The notes: generated from the sequence alone by a model not told the origin. A stretch of 64,000 nucleotides of DNA from Desulfopila sp. IMCC35008 (GCF_010646885.2 NZ_CP050700.1:904001-968000); one strand, 5' to 3'; positions 1 through 10,512 are shown, numbered from the stretch's first letter. Made by a program: numbers and translations.

Positions 1-1668
1 CAACAAGAACAATTATGGCTGAAGACAAGAACAGGAGGCATCAGGGGTTTCGTTGAAATCGGCAACAGGAAAGAGGCAATACACAGCGCCATTTGCAGTG
101 CCGGCAGTGGCGATATCGTTCTTATTGCCGGTAAAGGACACGAAACGTACCAGCTGACCATGCAGGGTAAACAGTTCTTTGATGACTGCCTGGAGGCGGA
201 AGATGCCCTTTGCTCCTGGAACTGTCACTCCCTGGCTAAAGCAACCGGAGGAGACCTGGTGCAGAAGGAGGGGTGTGAAGGAAAATGTCTCGGGAGTGTT
301 TCAATAGACAGCAGGAACATTCATCCGCGTGATGTGTTTGTCGCTCTCAGGGGAGAGAATTTTGATGGGCATAGCTTTCTGGAATCCGTTGTCGAAAAGA
401 AGAGTGGCTGCCTGGTTGTGGAAAAAGGCAGTGACAAAACAATACCTTCATCAATTTCGAGGATTGAGGTGGCAGATACCCTGCGGGCACTGGGTGACCT
501 TGCCGGCTACAGGCGTCGCTTACTCGCAGCAGACAGGAACCTTGCAGTAGCGGCGATAACCGGAAGTTGCGGTAAGACAACAGTTAAGGAAATGACTGGA
601 GCCATTTTGCAGCGTAGATGGCCGGCCGGGCCGGATTATCCGCCTGAGAGTGTACTGTTAACCAAGGGAAACCTGAATAACCTCATTGGACTGCCACTTT
701 CCCTCTTACCTATTTCTCGCCGACACAAGGCTGTGGTTCTTGAGATGGGAATGAATATACCGGGTGAAATTCGGAGGATGACAGAGATAGCCGATCCGGA
801 TATCTGTTGTATTACCAATATCCACGGAGTGCATCTGGAAGGGTTGGGATCTATTGATGGTGTCGGGGATGCGAAGGAGGAACTCTTTGCCCAAGCCTCA
901 AAGAAGTCGATATTTATTGTTAATATTGATGATGAACAGATATGCAGACGAGCAGAAAAATATTCTCAACGAAAGATATTGTTTTCCGCAACTCCAGAAC
1001 ATGTACACCAGAAACCTGATCTTTTTGCCTCTGACGTCAATGGGTCGGAACCGGGTGTCTTGACGTTCACGCTGCATAAAGGAGAAGAACAGGAAGAGAT
1101 TCATCTTTTTACTGCCGGGATCCACAATGTCGCCAACGCGGTTGCGGCGGCAGCCATTGCAACTGCCGGAGGGGCAAGTTTAAAGGAAATAGCAGCAGGT
1201 CTTGCGGATTTCAGACCTGCAGACAGAAGAATGGTCATCGAGAAGGGCAAAAATGGTCTGACAGTCATTAATGATACCTATAATGCCAATCCGGTTTCCA
1301 TGGCTGCAGCGATCGATGCACTTGTCGAGTTGTCACCGGGGAAACGTGGGGCGGTATTAAGCGATATGCTTGAACTTGGTGAAAGTTCGGCAGATCTGCA
1401 TTATCAACTTGGGCGTAAGGTCGGTATTTCCGGTCTCGATTTCCTGGGAGTTGTAGGGAACTTTCGTGACGATGTTGTGAGAGGAGCAGTTGATGCGGGG
1501 ATGAATCCGCAAAAAGTCGCGGCTTGTCCCGATAAAGAGGACATTCTAAGAGTTTTGAACACACTTATAGACAAAGGTGAACTTGGTGAAAATGACTGGC
1601 TGCTGGTCAAGGGGTCCAGGGGTGGAAAAATGGAAACCATTGTCGAAAAAATGATTGAAAGCCGTTGA
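1..1668 (+). CDS. murE-murF: MurE-MurF fusion (5' part outside window)
   Basis: The frame is open from the first base. The first ~65 residues are the end of MurE, with GDIVLIAGKGHETYQ, the usual C-terminal motif of the enzyme that adds the third peptide residue to UDP-MurNAc-L-Ala-D-Glu. The same frame then runs straight into MurF, the D-Ala-D-Ala adding enzyme: SLAKATGG at its N terminus, the ATP loop ITGSCGKTT, and the typical INDTYNANP segment. There is no stop and no ATG, GTG or TTG between the last MurE residues (FDDCLEAEDAL) and the MurF domain, so MurF cannot easily start on its own. Both are cytoplasmic Mur ligases acting in sequence, so a fusion would couple two steps. MurE/MurF fusions are known in Bordetella. 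The gene opens the visible dcw operon and lies 48 bases before mraY. Confidence 0.9.
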   Translation, partial: QQEQLWLKTRTGGIRGFVEIGNRKEAIHSAICSAGSGDIVLIAGKGHETYQLTMQGKQFFDDCLEAEDALCSWNCHSLAKATGGDLVQKEGCEGKCLGSVSIDSRNIHPRDVFVALRGENFDGHSFLESVVEKKSGCLVVEKGSDKTIPSSISRIEVADTLRALGDLAGYRRRLLAADRNLAVAAITGSCGKTTVKEMTGAILQRRWPAGPDYPPESVLLTKGNLNNLIGLPLSLLPISRRHKAVVLEMGMNIPGEIRRMTEIADPDICCITNIHGVHLEGLGSIDGVGDAKEELFAQASKKSIFIVNIDDEQICRRAEKYSQRKILFSATPEHVHQKPDLFASDVNGSEPGVLTFTLHKGEEQEEIHLFTAGIHNVANAVAAAAIATAGGASLKEIAAGLADFRPADRRMVIEKGKNGLTVINDTYNANPVSMAAAIDALVELSPGKRGAVLSDMLELGESSADLHYQLGRKVGISGLDFLGVVGNFRDDVVRGAVDAGMNPQKVAACPDKEDILRVLNTLIDKGELGENDWLLVKGSRGGKMETIVEKMIESR

Positions 1669-1716
1669 TGAGAATTGACGTTGATGAAGAAAAAAGAGAA
1701 GGGATAAGAAGACAGG

Positions 1717-2796
1717 ATGCTGTACCATTTACTATACCCATTACATAGCACATTTATCGGCTTCAATGTCTTTAGATACATAACCTTTCGCTGTATCTGC
1801 GGGGCGGTGACAGCGTTTGCCATAATGATTATTTTTGGTCCGATGTTTATTCGGGCTATGAAACGGTTGCAGATAGGACAAGTTGTCCGCGACGACGGAC
1901 CGGAAACTCATCTTGCCAAGCGGGGTGTACCGACTATGGGGGGGATATTGATCCTTTTCTCCATTTCCGTTGCAACTCTGCTCTGGGCGAACCTTACCAA
2001 TCCCCTTATCTGGTTGATCCTTTTTACCATGCTGTTTTACGGAATTATTGGTGGTCTGGATGATTACCGCAAGGTAAGCAGGAAATCGAGTGCGGGGTTA
2101 AGTGCCAAAGGAAAGCTTGTGCTGCAGGTGGCAGGGGCGATGGTAGTCGGCCTTTTTATTTTCATTCATCCCGGTTATGACGGCCAGCTCAGCTTGCCCT
2201 TTTTTAAGGACATTCAACCGGATCTTGGTTGGTTCTACATTGTCTTTGCTGTTGTTGTTATTGTCGGTGCTTCAAATGCTGTAAACCTGACAGATGGTTT
2301 AGACGGGCTTGCGGCAGGGCCAACGGTTGTGTCGGCGGCGGTGTACCTGGTGTTTTCATACCTGGCTGGGCATGTGGTTCTGGCAGAGTATCTGCAGATA
2401 CCCTATGTTCAGGGAAGCGGTGAGCTGGCGATCTTTTGCGGAGCCCTGTTTGGAGGGTGTCTTGGGTTTCTCTGGTTTAATGCATACCCTGCCCAGGTCT
2501 TTATGGGAGATGTTGGGTCGCTCTCGCTTGGTGGTGCTCTCGGGGCTATTGCAATAATCATTAAACAGGAATTTCTACTGGCCATCGTTGGTGGTATTTT
2601 TGTTATGGAAGCGCTGTCGGTGATTATGCAGGTTGGATATTTTAAGATGACCCACGGTAAACGGATTTTTCTCATGGCTCCGTTTCATCATCATTTTGAA
2701 AAGAAAGGCTGGCATGAACCGAAGGTGGTGGTTCGATTCTGGATCGTGTCAATAATTTTGGGTCTCTTTGCGATAGCAACATTGAAACTACGTTGA
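1717..2796 (+). CDS. mraY: Phospho-N-acetylmuramoyl-pentapeptide-transferase
   Basis: MraY transfers phospho-MurNAc-pentapeptide from UDP onto undecaprenyl phosphate in the inner membrane, giving lipid I. The 359 residues are of normal family length and strongly hydrophobic with about ten membrane segments. Family motifs are clear: the start [20 protein letters not shown], the Asp-rich [15 protein letters not shown], the Mg-binding FMGDVGSL and the histidine run [12 protein letters not shown]. The start follows a purine-rich stretch (gggataagaagacagg). It overlaps murD by four bases. Confidence 0.97.
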   Translation: MLYHLLYPLHSTFIGFNVFRYITFRCICGAVTAFAIMIIFGPMFIRAMKRLQIGQVVRDDGPETHLAKRGVPTMGGILILFSISVATLLWANLTNPLIWLILFTMLFYGIIGGLDDYRKVSRKSSAGLSAKGKLVLQVAGAMVVGLFIFIHPGYDGQLSLPFFKDIQPDLGWFYIVFAVVVIVGASNAVNLTDGLDGLAAGPTVVSAAVYLVFSYLAGHVVLAEYLQIPYVQGSGELAIFCGALFGGCLGFLWFNAYPAQVFMGDVGSLSLGGALGAIAIIIKQEFLLAIVGGIFVMEALSVIMQVGYFKMTHGKRIFLMAPFHHHFEKKGWHEPKVVVRFWIVSIILGLFAIATLKLR

Positions 2797-4172
2797 AGGC
2801 GACAACGGGACATATTGGGCCGGGAATGTGTGTGGCGGTAATGGGGTACGGGGTTACAGGCCGTTCTGCTGCATCATATTGTCTGTCCTCCGGTGCCAAG
2901 GTCATCGTTTCGGATTCCGGCAATGAGCAAGGATTCGTGCAACAGTACGGAGATTATTTTTGGCAAAACAACATCCAGTATGAGGCGGGGGGACATAGCT
3001 GGCAGTTCCTGAAGCAGGCGGACATGGTCATTGTAAGCCCAGGTATCGCCCTGGATAGTTCCCTCGTAAAAAGGCTACGTCAAAAAGGTATCCCTGTTGC
3101 GGGTGAACTGGCAGTGGCGGCTCCGTTGCTTCGAGTTCCTGTGGCTGCAATTACTGGTACAAATGGAAAAACTACCGTCACTTCTTTACTCGGTCACATT
3201 CTGCGGCAGGCGGGTAAAAAAGTTTTTGTCGGAGGTAATATTGGAATTCCTCTTCTCAATTATTTACAGAATGGGGATGCTGAGTACCTGGTGCTTGAAT
3301 TGTCCAGCTTCCAACTTGAAACGGCGGGTGACTTCCGGGCCGATATTGGCATATTGCTTAATATAAGTCCTGATCATATTGACAGGCATAAAGGTTTCAC
3401 AGGGTATGTACAGGCCAAGAAGAATCTCTTTTCTCATCAGCGGGAAACAGATGTGGCAATCCTGTACGGTGATGATTCCGTCTGCATGGACGGTAAAGAA
3501 AACCTCACCGCGGAGCTCCTGACTTTTGGTGCAAGTCCAGCGTGCGATGCAATAACGAAAGGGGTAACTGTCCGAACAGAACGTAGCGGGAAAGAGGTGC
3601 TCTACGATCTTACCGGTACTCAACTTGCTACCCCAATTGGTGTGAGAAACAGTGCAGCAGCCATTCTTGCTGCACACCGATGGGAGGTAGAGCCTGAGGC
3701 GATACGATCGGCCTTATCCTCTTTTCGGCTGGAGTCCCACAGGATGCAATGGGTGGGGGAGTGGAATGGTGTTACGTATATAAACGATTCGAAAGCCACC
3801 AATACCGGTGCTGTTATAGCTGCTCTCGAGCAGTTTGACAATGGTGTCATACTCATCGCAGGTGGTAAGCATAAGGGAGAAGACTATTCGGTTCTGCAGG
3901 AGGTATTGCGGGAAAAGGTGAAGGCTTTGGTACTGCTGGGAGAGTCGGCTGAACAGATACATTCGGCAGTAAAAAATAGCTGTTCGATCATAATGGTTTC
4001 CTCATTGCAAGAGGCTGTCACTAAGGCCAGGACACTCAGCGAGCCAGGTGATACTGTATTGTTATCACCCGCCTGTGCCAGTTTTGATATGTTCAGTAGT
4101 TACGGTGAGCGCGGCCTTGTATTTATGGAAATCGTACACGCCTTATTGGAGGAACCGGTGCATCATGGCTGA
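2793..4172 (+). CDS. murD: UDP-N-acetylmuramoylalanine--D-glutamate ligase
   Basis: MurD adds D-glutamate to UDP-MurNAc-L-Ala in the cytoplasm. Seen are the N-terminal Rossmann motif GYGVTG, the ATP loop ITGTNGKTT, the central LELSSFQLE and ISPDHIDRH, and YINDSKATN, all standard for Mur ligases. The assigned start is a TTG that overlaps the mraY stop (TTGA); an ATG at 2826 is also possible and leaves the whole Rossmann motif. Neither start has a strong ribosome binding site. The 3' end overlaps murG by eight bases, so ftsW, which normally lies here, is absent. Confidence 0.94.
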   Translation: MKATTGHIGPGMCVAVMGYGVTGRSAASYCLSSGAKVIVSDSGNEQGFVQQYGDYFWQNNIQYEAGGHSWQFLKQADMVIVSPGIALDSSLVKRLRQKGIPVAGELAVAAPLLRVPVAAITGTNGKTTVTSLLGHILRQAGKKVFVGGNIGIPLLNYLQNGDAEYLVLELSSFQLETAGDFRADIGILLNISPDHIDRHKGFTGYVQAKKNLFSHQRETDVAILYGDDSVCMDGKENLTAELLTFGASPACDAITKGVTVRTERSGKEVLYDLTGTQLATPIGVRNSAAAILAAHRWEVEPEAIRSALSSFRLESHRMQWVGEWNGVTYINDSKATNTGAVIAALEQFDNGVILIAGGKHKGEDYSVLQEVLREKVKALVLLGESAEQIHSAVKNSCSIIMVSSLQEAVTKARTLSEPGDTVLLSPACASFDMFSSYGERGLVFMEIVHALLEEPVHHG

Positions 4173-5304
4173 TTCAAAGGACTCCTTACGGATGTTGATT
4201 ACAGGCGGTGGAACCGGGGGACATCTGTTTCCGGCAGTGGCAGCTGCCCAGGAGTTAAAAAGAAGGGAGCCTGGTAGTGAGGTTTTGTTTGTTGGTACCC
4301 GTAGAAAGATTGATACCACCAGTCTGGATCAATACGGTTTCAGGAGTTGTTCAATTTCCAGCTTTGGTTTGAAGGGGAAGAAAATCATGGACCTGATAAA
4401 GGCTCTGGCCATATTGCCGGTTTCCTTTTTTCAGGCATTGTCTCACATCAGGCACTTTAAACCGGATGTCGTATTGGGCGTCGGTGGCTATGTGACCGGT
4501 CCGGTAATGGTTGCAGCACGATTTGCCGGTGTTGCAACCGTCATACATGAACAGAATTCGATTCCTGGAATGGCGAACCGTAAGTTGGGTAAATTAGTTG
4601 ATAGGATATGTGTTTCATTACCGGGAAGCGAGGACTATTTCCCCCCAAAAAAAGTAATTTTTACCGGTAACCCGGTTCGCCGGAATATCTTGGAACTTGC
4701 CAAGCTGGAATCCCTGGATATGCAAGCGAAACCTACACTTCTGGTACTCGGGGGAAGTCAGGGTGCACATGCTGTCAATAAGATGATAGCAGAGGCCTTT
4801 GTCAGTGAAACGAGTAGGTTGAAAGATCTGGTTCAGCTGATTCACCAGACGGGGCCGGCAGATTATGATTGGGTTAATAAGGCATACAGGGAAAACGGTA
4901 TAACTGCTGAGGTCGCTACGTTTTTTCAGGATATGAGAGCTGTTTATGAGAAAGCTGACCTTCTGGTATCCAGGGCAGGCGCGACAACGCTTACAGAGAT
5001 AGCTGTACTTGGTAAACCGGCCATTTTGATACCGTACCCCCATGCGGCCGACAATCATCAGGAAAAAAACGGGGACTATTACGTTCAGGGTGGTGGAGCA
5101 CTTCAGTTCAGGGAGAATACGCTCAAGGCAGAAAAACTTGCCGGGATAATTGCTGAGTTGGTGGCGGATAGAGGCCGGTTAGACCAAATGTCAAGCAGGA
5201 TGAAAGAGCTCGGGCGACCGGATGCGGCAGAAAAACTGGTTGATGTCTGTATGGGGATCACCAAAAGCAATAGAAGGATGGGAACCGGTGTACAGGAAAA
5301 GTAA
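4165..5304 (+). CDS. murG: MurG N-acetylglucosaminyl transferase
   Basis: MurG adds GlcNAc to lipid I on the cytoplasmic membrane face to make lipid II. The N-terminal glycine loop ITGGGTGGHLFPA, the central GVGGYVTGP and HEQNSIPG, and the UDP-GlcNAc-binding part VSRAGATTLTEIA with PYPHAADNHQ are all present in 379 residues, close to normal length. The start at 4165 is chosen because GGAGG lies at 4148-4152 and the glycine loop follows ten residues later. The gene starts inside the last codons of murD and ends inside the start of murC. Confidence 0.96.
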   Translation: MADSKDSLRMLITGGGTGGHLFPAVAAAQELKRREPGSEVLFVGTRRKIDTTSLDQYGFRSCSISSFGLKGKKIMDLIKALAILPVSFFQALSHIRHFKPDVVLGVGGYVTGPVMVAARFAGVATVIHEQNSIPGMANRKLGKLVDRICVSLPGSEDYFPPKKVIFTGNPVRRNILELAKLESLDMQAKPTLLVLGGSQGAHAVNKMIAEAFVSETSRLKDLVQLIHQTGPADYDWVNKAYRENGITAEVATFFQDMRAVYEKADLLVSRAGATTLTEIAVLGKPAILIPYPHAADNHQEKNGDYYVQGGGALQFRENTLKAEKLAGIIAELVADRGRLDQMSSRMKELGRPDAAEKLVDVCMGITKSNRRMGTGVQEK

Positions 5305-6664
5305 GCATATACATTTTGTGGGAATCGGCGGGATAGGCATGTCCGGTATTGCCGAACTGCTTCTGAATCTGGGCTACACGGTTTCCGGATCTGACCTGGG
5401 CTCATCCATGATAACCGAGAGGCTGGCAAAGTTAGGTGGTGTCGTCCGCCAAGGACATAATGGTGAGAACATAATTGGTGCCGATGTGGTTGTAACCTCC
5501 TCGGCGATTGATCCTGCCAACCCGGAAGTGGTGGAAGCCAAAAAAAATCATATACCGGTTATCCAGCGAGCGGAGATGCTCGCGGAACTGATGCGGCTTA
5601 AGAAATTCGGAATTGCCATTGCAGGAAGCCATGGCAAAACTTCGACAACATCCATGGTTAGTTGGATTATGGCTGAGGCGGGACTTGATCCAACCATTGT
5701 TGTTGGCGGTAAGGTGGATTGTCTTGGTGGTAACGCCAAGCTGGGTGAGGGTGAGTTCCTGGTGGCGGAGGCTGACGAGAGTGACGGTTCGTTCCTGAAG
5801 CTGTCACCGGTCCTCGAAGTCGTGACCAATATTGATCTGGAGCATCTGGACTATTACAGAGATCTGGATCACATCAAGGAAACATTTCTTGAATTTATAG
5901 ATAAGATACCGTTTTACGGGGCAGCTATTCTTTGTCTTGATGATGAAAATGTGGCTGAGTTACTCCCCAGGATTAGCAGACGAATGATAACCTACGGCAT
6001 GACCGCACAGGCTGATCTGCATGCTGAAAGTGTTGAGTTCAAGGATGGCCGTGTTCATTTTTCCGTCTACCGGGGCGTTGACCACCTTGGTCAGGTCGAC
6101 TTGGCACCACCGGGAAAACATAATGTCTATAATGCTCTGGCGGCGCTTTGCGTAGGTTTTGAACTCGATATTAAATTTGATGTGATGGCGAAGGCGTTGG
6201 GCAGTTTTAACGGTGTGCAGCGGCGAATGCAGAAAAAGGGTGAATGCCAAGGCGTGACTGTGGTGGATGATTACGGTCATCATCCCACCGAAATCAGGGC
6301 GACACTTGCAGCGATCAAGAAAGCCTGGCCACGGAAACGGCTTGTGGTGCTTTTTCAACCACACAGATACTCGCGAACTAAGGCGTTGTTTAAGGAATTC
6401 CTGACGGCCTTTCATCGGGCGGATGTGTTGATTATGACAGATATCTATGCGGCGAGTGAAGAGCCCATAGAGGATGTCAGTACGGAGTGTTTATTGGCAG
6501 AGATAGAACGCCATGGGCAAAAACATACTCTGTATATTCCCGAGGTTGAAACCATGGCTGAAGAAGTAATAGGGATGGTCCGGGAAAATGATCTGGTCCT
6601 GACCCTTGGTGCCGGGAACATCGTGAGCGTTGGTGAAAAACTTGTGAAGTTGCTTGAAAAATAA
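5288..6664 (+). CDS. murC: UDP-N-acetylmuramate--L-alanine ligase
   Basis: MurC adds L-alanine to UDP-MurNAc, the first of the peptide additions. Seen are HFVGIGGIGMSG at the N terminus, the ATP loop IAGSHGKTSTTS, EADESDGSF, the NIDLEHLDYY segment and DDYGHHPTEI. A GTG at 5288 is preferred: it follows gaaggatggga and puts the Rossmann glycines about ten residues in, giving 458 residues, which is typical. It overlaps the murG 3' end by 17 bases. No murB or ddl follows, unlike in many dcw clusters. Confidence 0.95.
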   Translation: MYRKSKHIHFVGIGGIGMSGIAELLLNLGYTVSGSDLGSSMITERLAKLGGVVRQGHNGENIIGADVVVTSSAIDPANPEVVEAKKNHIPVIQRAEMLAELMRLKKFGIAIAGSHGKTSTTSMVSWIMAEAGLDPTIVVGGKVDCLGGNAKLGEGEFLVAEADESDGSFLKLSPVLEVVTNIDLEHLDYYRDLDHIKETFLEFIDKIPFYGAAILCLDDENVAELLPRISRRMITYGMTAQADLHAESVEFKDGRVHFSVYRGVDHLGQVDLAPPGKHNVYNALAALCVGFELDIKFDVMAKALGSFNGVQRRMQKKGECQGVTVVDDYGHHPTEIRATLAAIKKAWPRKRLVVLFQPHRYSRTKALFKEFLTAFHRADVLIMTDIYAASEEPIEDVSTECLLAEIERHGQKHTLYIPEVETMAEEVIGMVRENDLVLTLGAGNIVSVGEKLVKLLEK

Positions 6665-6720
6665 TAGAGCCCGGCTGTCAGGTTGAGCGGGCATTGCGGG
6701 GAATCGTAAGAAAACAGGTC

Positions 6721-7743
6721 ATGAAGAATAAATTGGCGACAGATATCCGAAAAAATCTCCAGGTGCTGATAATGAGCCTGAGGGGAAAAGGGAAGGATAC
6801 GTCCAGCAACAGTGAGTTGCCGAAGTCGGCCTATTGTTATGACCAGCAACCAGTCGGAAAAAGAACAAGGTTTTCCCTTGAAGCCTTACGTAACCGTATA
6901 ACGCAGAAGAGAAGGTTAAGAAAAGAAAGTTTTGCATCACCGGCCCGGGGCAAGGAAGTAAAAAAGAAAATTAGACCCTATGCTGCAATATGTCTAGTAC
7001 TTCTACTGTTCCTTGCCTGCAACGGTCCTTCTCGGGTCGGGTATCTGTTGAAGGATATTTCAAAATTCAAGGTGCGAAGGCTGGTTATCGAGGGGGGCAG
7101 TGCTGTAACCGTCAAGCGCATAAAGGAATTAAGTGGTATCACCCTGTATAAAACCAGCTTGCTCGAACTCGATATTCAAAAAATCTCGAAAAGGCTGGAA
7201 CAGGAACCCTGGGTGAAAAGTGCCGAGGTAAGCAGGGATTGGCCGTCCGGTGTAGTTGTCGATGTGACGGAATACAAGCCTGTTGCCCTGGTAAATGTGA
7301 GTACGGAAGATAATCCGCAGCTCTATTATATTGATAAAAAGGGCAACACCTTTCTGAGAATAGATCCGGGACAGGATGTGGATTACCCGGTTATAACCGG
7401 GCTGGATATGGTAACGGACAAAAAGAAACGGCAAGAGATATTTTCGGATATCATGACATTCCTGGTCAGGGCACGCAGGAACAACCCCAATCTGCCAGCT
7501 CAATCCGTTTCTGAATTGCATATAAACAGACAGGAAGAGATGGTACTGTATCTTGTGGATCACCCTTTCCCTATTTTTTTCGGGAAAGGTAATATTGAAA
7601 TCAAGTTTTATAGGCTGTTGCGGGTAATGGAATCTCTGTACAGAGAGAAAAAGAGCAGTCTGCAGTTGGCCGGAGTACAGTATATAAGGATGGATTATTT
7701 TAACGATAAGGTGCTTGTGGCACAGAGTGATCGGGTTAAGTAA
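6721..7743 (+). CDS. ftsQ: Cell division protein FtsQ
   Basis: FtsQ is a bitopic inner-membrane protein that links early and late divisome proteins. The sequence has a long basic cytoplasmic N terminus (about 85 residues), one membrane segment (PYAAICLVLLLFLAC), then a POTRA-like domain (FKVRRLVIEGG, ITLYKTSLLELD, EPWVKSAEVSRDWP), and a FtsQ/DivIB domain (LYYIDKKGNTF). Position between murC and ftsA supports the call. An upstream TTG at 6694 would add nine residues; ATG at 6721 is preferred. The stop overlaps the ftsA start by one base. Confidence 0.9.
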   Translation: MKNKLATDIRKNLQVLIMSLRGKGKDTSSNSELPKSAYCYDQQPVGKRTRFSLEALRNRITQKRRLRKESFASPARGKEVKKKIRPYAAICLVLLLFLACNGPSRVGYLLKDISKFKVRRLVIEGGSAVTVKRIKELSGITLYKTSLLELDIQKISKRLEQEPWVKSAEVSRDWPSGVVVDVTEYKPVALVNVSTEDNPQLYYIDKKGNTFLRIDPGQDVDYPVITGLDMVTDKKKRQEIFSDIMTFLVRARRNNPNLPAQSVSELHINRQEEMVLYLVDHPFPIFFGKGNIEIKFYRLLRVMESLYREKKSSLQLAGVQYIRMDYFNDKVLVAQSDRVK

Positions 7744-9005
7744 TGGATGAGAACAACGAAATTGAACCGGTTATGGCTGATCGTGACGATGAGCGGGAGT
7801 ATGGTGAACTTGTCGTCGGTCTGGACATCGGTACTACGAAGATCTGTTGTACCGTCGGTGAGGTTTTTGACGACCGTGTCGATGTTATAGGTACCGGTAC
7901 TGTCCCATCCCAGGGGGTCCGAAAGGGTGTGGTTGTCAATATAGAGAGCACGGTCAACTCTATTAAGCAAGCCATACGTCTGGCTGAGGAAGATGCTGAC
8001 TGTGATCTCAGTTCAACCTATGTGTATGTCGGGATTGCCGGGAATCACATCAAGGGATTTAACAGTCCAGGTATTGTCGCGGTAAATAACAGGGAAATCA
8101 AACAGTCAGATATTGATGATGTCATTACTGCAGCCAGGACCGTGAAGATTTCGGAAAATCAACGGGTAATCCATGTTATGCCGCAGGAATACATGGTGGA
8201 TGACCATACCGGCATCCAGAACCCGGTGGGTATGACAGGGGTCCGCCTGGTGACAAACGTGCATATTGTTACCGCCGATATCGGTGCTGTCCACAACTTG
8301 GTCACCTGCTGCAACAAGGCGGGGCTTGAGGTAGCAGAGTTGGTACTTGAATCCATAGCTTCGGCCAATGCCGTACTCAGTTCAGATGAGATGGAATTAG
8401 GTGTTGCCTTGGTGGATATCGGCGGTGGTACTACCGATATGGCTGTTTTTTGTGATGGCACTATTCGGCATACACGTGAAATTGCACTAGGCGGGCACAA
8501 CCTGACCAATGATCTTTCAGTTGGACTCCGTACTCCGTTGCAGGAGGCGGAACGATTAAAGGAGGATTATGGCGGAGCTATTGCGTCCATAATCAAACCG
8601 AACCTGGTGGTCGATGTACCGACTGTCGGGGATCGGGAGCCACGCAAAGTGACCCAGAAAGTGCTGGTGGATATCCTTGAAGCCAGGATGATAGAGATCC
8701 TGGAGATGATAGACAGGGAACTGGTGGCAAGCGGACAGAAGAATAAGATCAACGGAGGCGTGGTTATTACCGGTGGAACAGCCCTGCTGGCAAACCTTGT
8801 TGACCTTGCGGAACAGATATTCGATCTGCCTGTCCGAATCGGTTATCCGGCTGGAGTCGGAGGAAAAGTTGAAGATATACACAGTCCCCGTTGTACAACG
8901 GCGGTCGGTTTGGTGATGTTTGGCAGGGACAAAGTCCGTGGAAGCCAAAATCGTGAACCATCTGCAATAGATAAGCTCAAGGGATGGGTCAGGAAAATAA
9001 TGTAG
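7743..9005 (+). CDS. ftsA: Cell division protein FtsA
   Basis: FtsA is an actin-like ATPase that anchors FtsZ to the membrane. The phosphate-1 motif VVGLDIGTTKICC, the 1C region, the phosphate-2 motif LVDIGGGTTDMAVF and the adenosine motif VVITGGTALL are present. The C terminus ends in DKLKGWVRKIM, which looks like the usual amphipathic membrane-targeting helix. The 420 residues match the family. The ATG overlaps the ftsQ stop (TAATG), suggesting translational coupling. Confidence 0.96.
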   Translation: MDENNEIEPVMADRDDEREYGELVVGLDIGTTKICCTVGEVFDDRVDVIGTGTVPSQGVRKGVVVNIESTVNSIKQAIRLAEEDADCDLSSTYVYVGIAGNHIKGFNSPGIVAVNNREIKQSDIDDVITAARTVKISENQRVIHVMPQEYMVDDHTGIQNPVGMTGVRLVTNVHIVTADIGAVHNLVTCCNKAGLEVAELVLESIASANAVLSSDEMELGVALVDIGGGTTDMAVFCDGTIRHTREIALGGHNLTNDLSVGLRTPLQEAERLKEDYGGAIASIIKPNLVVDVPTVGDREPRKVTQKVLVDILEARMIEILEMIDRELVASGQKNKINGGVVITGGTALLANLVDLAEQIFDLPVRIGYPAGVGGKVEDIHSPRCTTAVGLVMFGRDKVRGSQNREPSAIDKLKGWVRKIM

Positions 9006-9121
9006 GAAGTTTGATTTTTTTGTTTATGGGACAGGGTGCAGATGATATATTTGCACTACTTATACGTTATGCATGTCACGGCTTATCAGGTGACTTCTTA
9101 ATATAGATTTGGGAGAAGCAT

Positions 9122-10372
9122 ATGCCTTTCAGAATGGCGGAATCAGAGGGTGTTGCGGTTGTAAAGGTAATAGGCGTCGGTGGCGGTGGCGGAAATGCCA
9201 TAAACACCATGATTACCGACAAACTACAAGGTGTAGAGTTCATTGCAGCCAATACCGATAAGCAGGCATTATTGCAGTCTAAAGCCGATATATGTCTCCA
9301 GCTTGGCATGAATGTTACCAAGGGCCTGGGGGCCGGTGCTGATCCTGAGACCGGGGAACAATCCGCAATTGAATCCATGGAGGAGATCAAAGAGACCCTG
9401 AAGGGTGCTGACATGGTTTTTGTAACTGCGGGTTTAGGTGGAGGAACGGGGACAGGAGCGGCGCCTGTAGTAGCCAAGATCAGCAAGGAACTTGGAGCTC
9501 TCACCGTGGCGGTTGTGACCAAACCTTTCAGTTTTGAAGGGAAGTTTCGAGCACGAAACTGTGAGTATGGGTGGTCTGAACTGCATAAATATGCGGATAC
9601 GATTATCACCGTTCCAAACGACAGGCTGTTATCGCTGATGCAGAAAAACAGCAAGCTTTCCGATATGCTGTCCATGGCCGATAATGTCCTTCTGCAGGCA
9701 GTTAAGGGCATTACCGACCTGATAAACGTACCGGGACTTATCAATGCAGACTTTGCCGATCTTCGCACCGTAATGAAAGAGGTTGGACCGGCGATTATGG
9801 GGTCAGGTTCGGCAGTCGGGGAAAACCGTGCTCTCGAAGCCGCGCGCCGGGCGATTGACAACCAGTTGCTTGAGGATTTTGGTATCGACGGTGCACGTGG
9901 GTTGCTCATCAATATTTCAGCATCTGAAGAGACCTTCGCCATGTCAGAGTTCATGGAGGCTTCCACCCTGATTCAGGAACGGGTCGACGAAGATGCCAAG
10001 GTTGTTATTGGTGCCTTGTATGACGACTCTCTTGAGGATGAAATGCATGTTACGGTGATTGCTACCGGTGTCGGGGATATGGCTGAAAAAAAAGAGACCA
10101 TAGCCCAGGTTAACGATCTTCACAGAAAAAAAGCAAACACCCAGCCGGCCAGAACTCCGGATCCGCGTGAAAGGGACATGGAACCGCTGAATACCATCAG
10201 TGCACCGGTCAATACCCAGTCTAAGGTTGCCCGTCTTCCCGGCTCAAATTTTGAAACTATTGAGCATCTTTCCAGCAATAACGGAGGGGACAGTGAACGC
10301 AGGCGGGATCTGCCGGTATGGCATGAAGATCATCTGGAGACTCCTGCCTACCTGCGCAAAAAAGCAAACTGA
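9122..10372 (+). CDS. ftsZ: Cell division protein FtsZ
   Basis: FtsZ is the tubulin-like GTPase that forms the division ring. Seen are GVGGGGGNAINTM, the tubulin signature GLGGGTGTGAAPV, the T7-loop region NADFADLRTVM, a variable linker after about residue 320, and the C-terminal peptide TPAYLRKKAN, which is the site for FtsA and other partners. The start follows gggagaagc, a good ribosome binding site. The 116-base gap after ftsA is the largest in this cluster. Confidence 0.98.
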   Translation: MPFRMAESEGVAVVKVIGVGGGGGNAINTMITDKLQGVEFIAANTDKQALLQSKADICLQLGMNVTKGLGAGADPETGEQSAIESMEEIKETLKGADMVFVTAGLGGGTGTGAAPVVAKISKELGALTVAVVTKPFSFEGKFRARNCEYGWSELHKYADTIITVPNDRLLSLMQKNSKLSDMLSMADNVLLQAVKGITDLINVPGLINADFADLRTVMKEVGPAIMGSGSAVGENRALEAARRAIDNQLLEDFGIDGARGLLINISASEETFAMSEFMEASTLIQERVDEDAKVVIGALYDDSLEDEMHVTVIATGVGDMAEKKETIAQVNDLHRKKANTQPARTPDPRERDMEPLNTISAPVNTQSKVARLPGSNFETIEHLSSNNGGDSERRRDLPVWHEDHLETPAYLRKKAN

Positions 10373-10512
10373 TACGGATCGTATCCATTATCCTCTGAAG
10401 GTGTCCTATCAGGAAACAAGGCAGGAAAGGCGACGGCCACACTGGTAAAAGGGAGAAGCAGTCGGAACGGGAGAAGGGCAGTTTCCTGAAAAAATGGACT
10501 GGCCGCGTTCCG

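Noticed and set aside
9076-9966. A 296-residue minus-strand frame
   Set aside because: It lies fully opposite ftsZ, has low-complexity Ser/Pro/Ile content, and shows no motif. It is a shadow of ftsZ codons.
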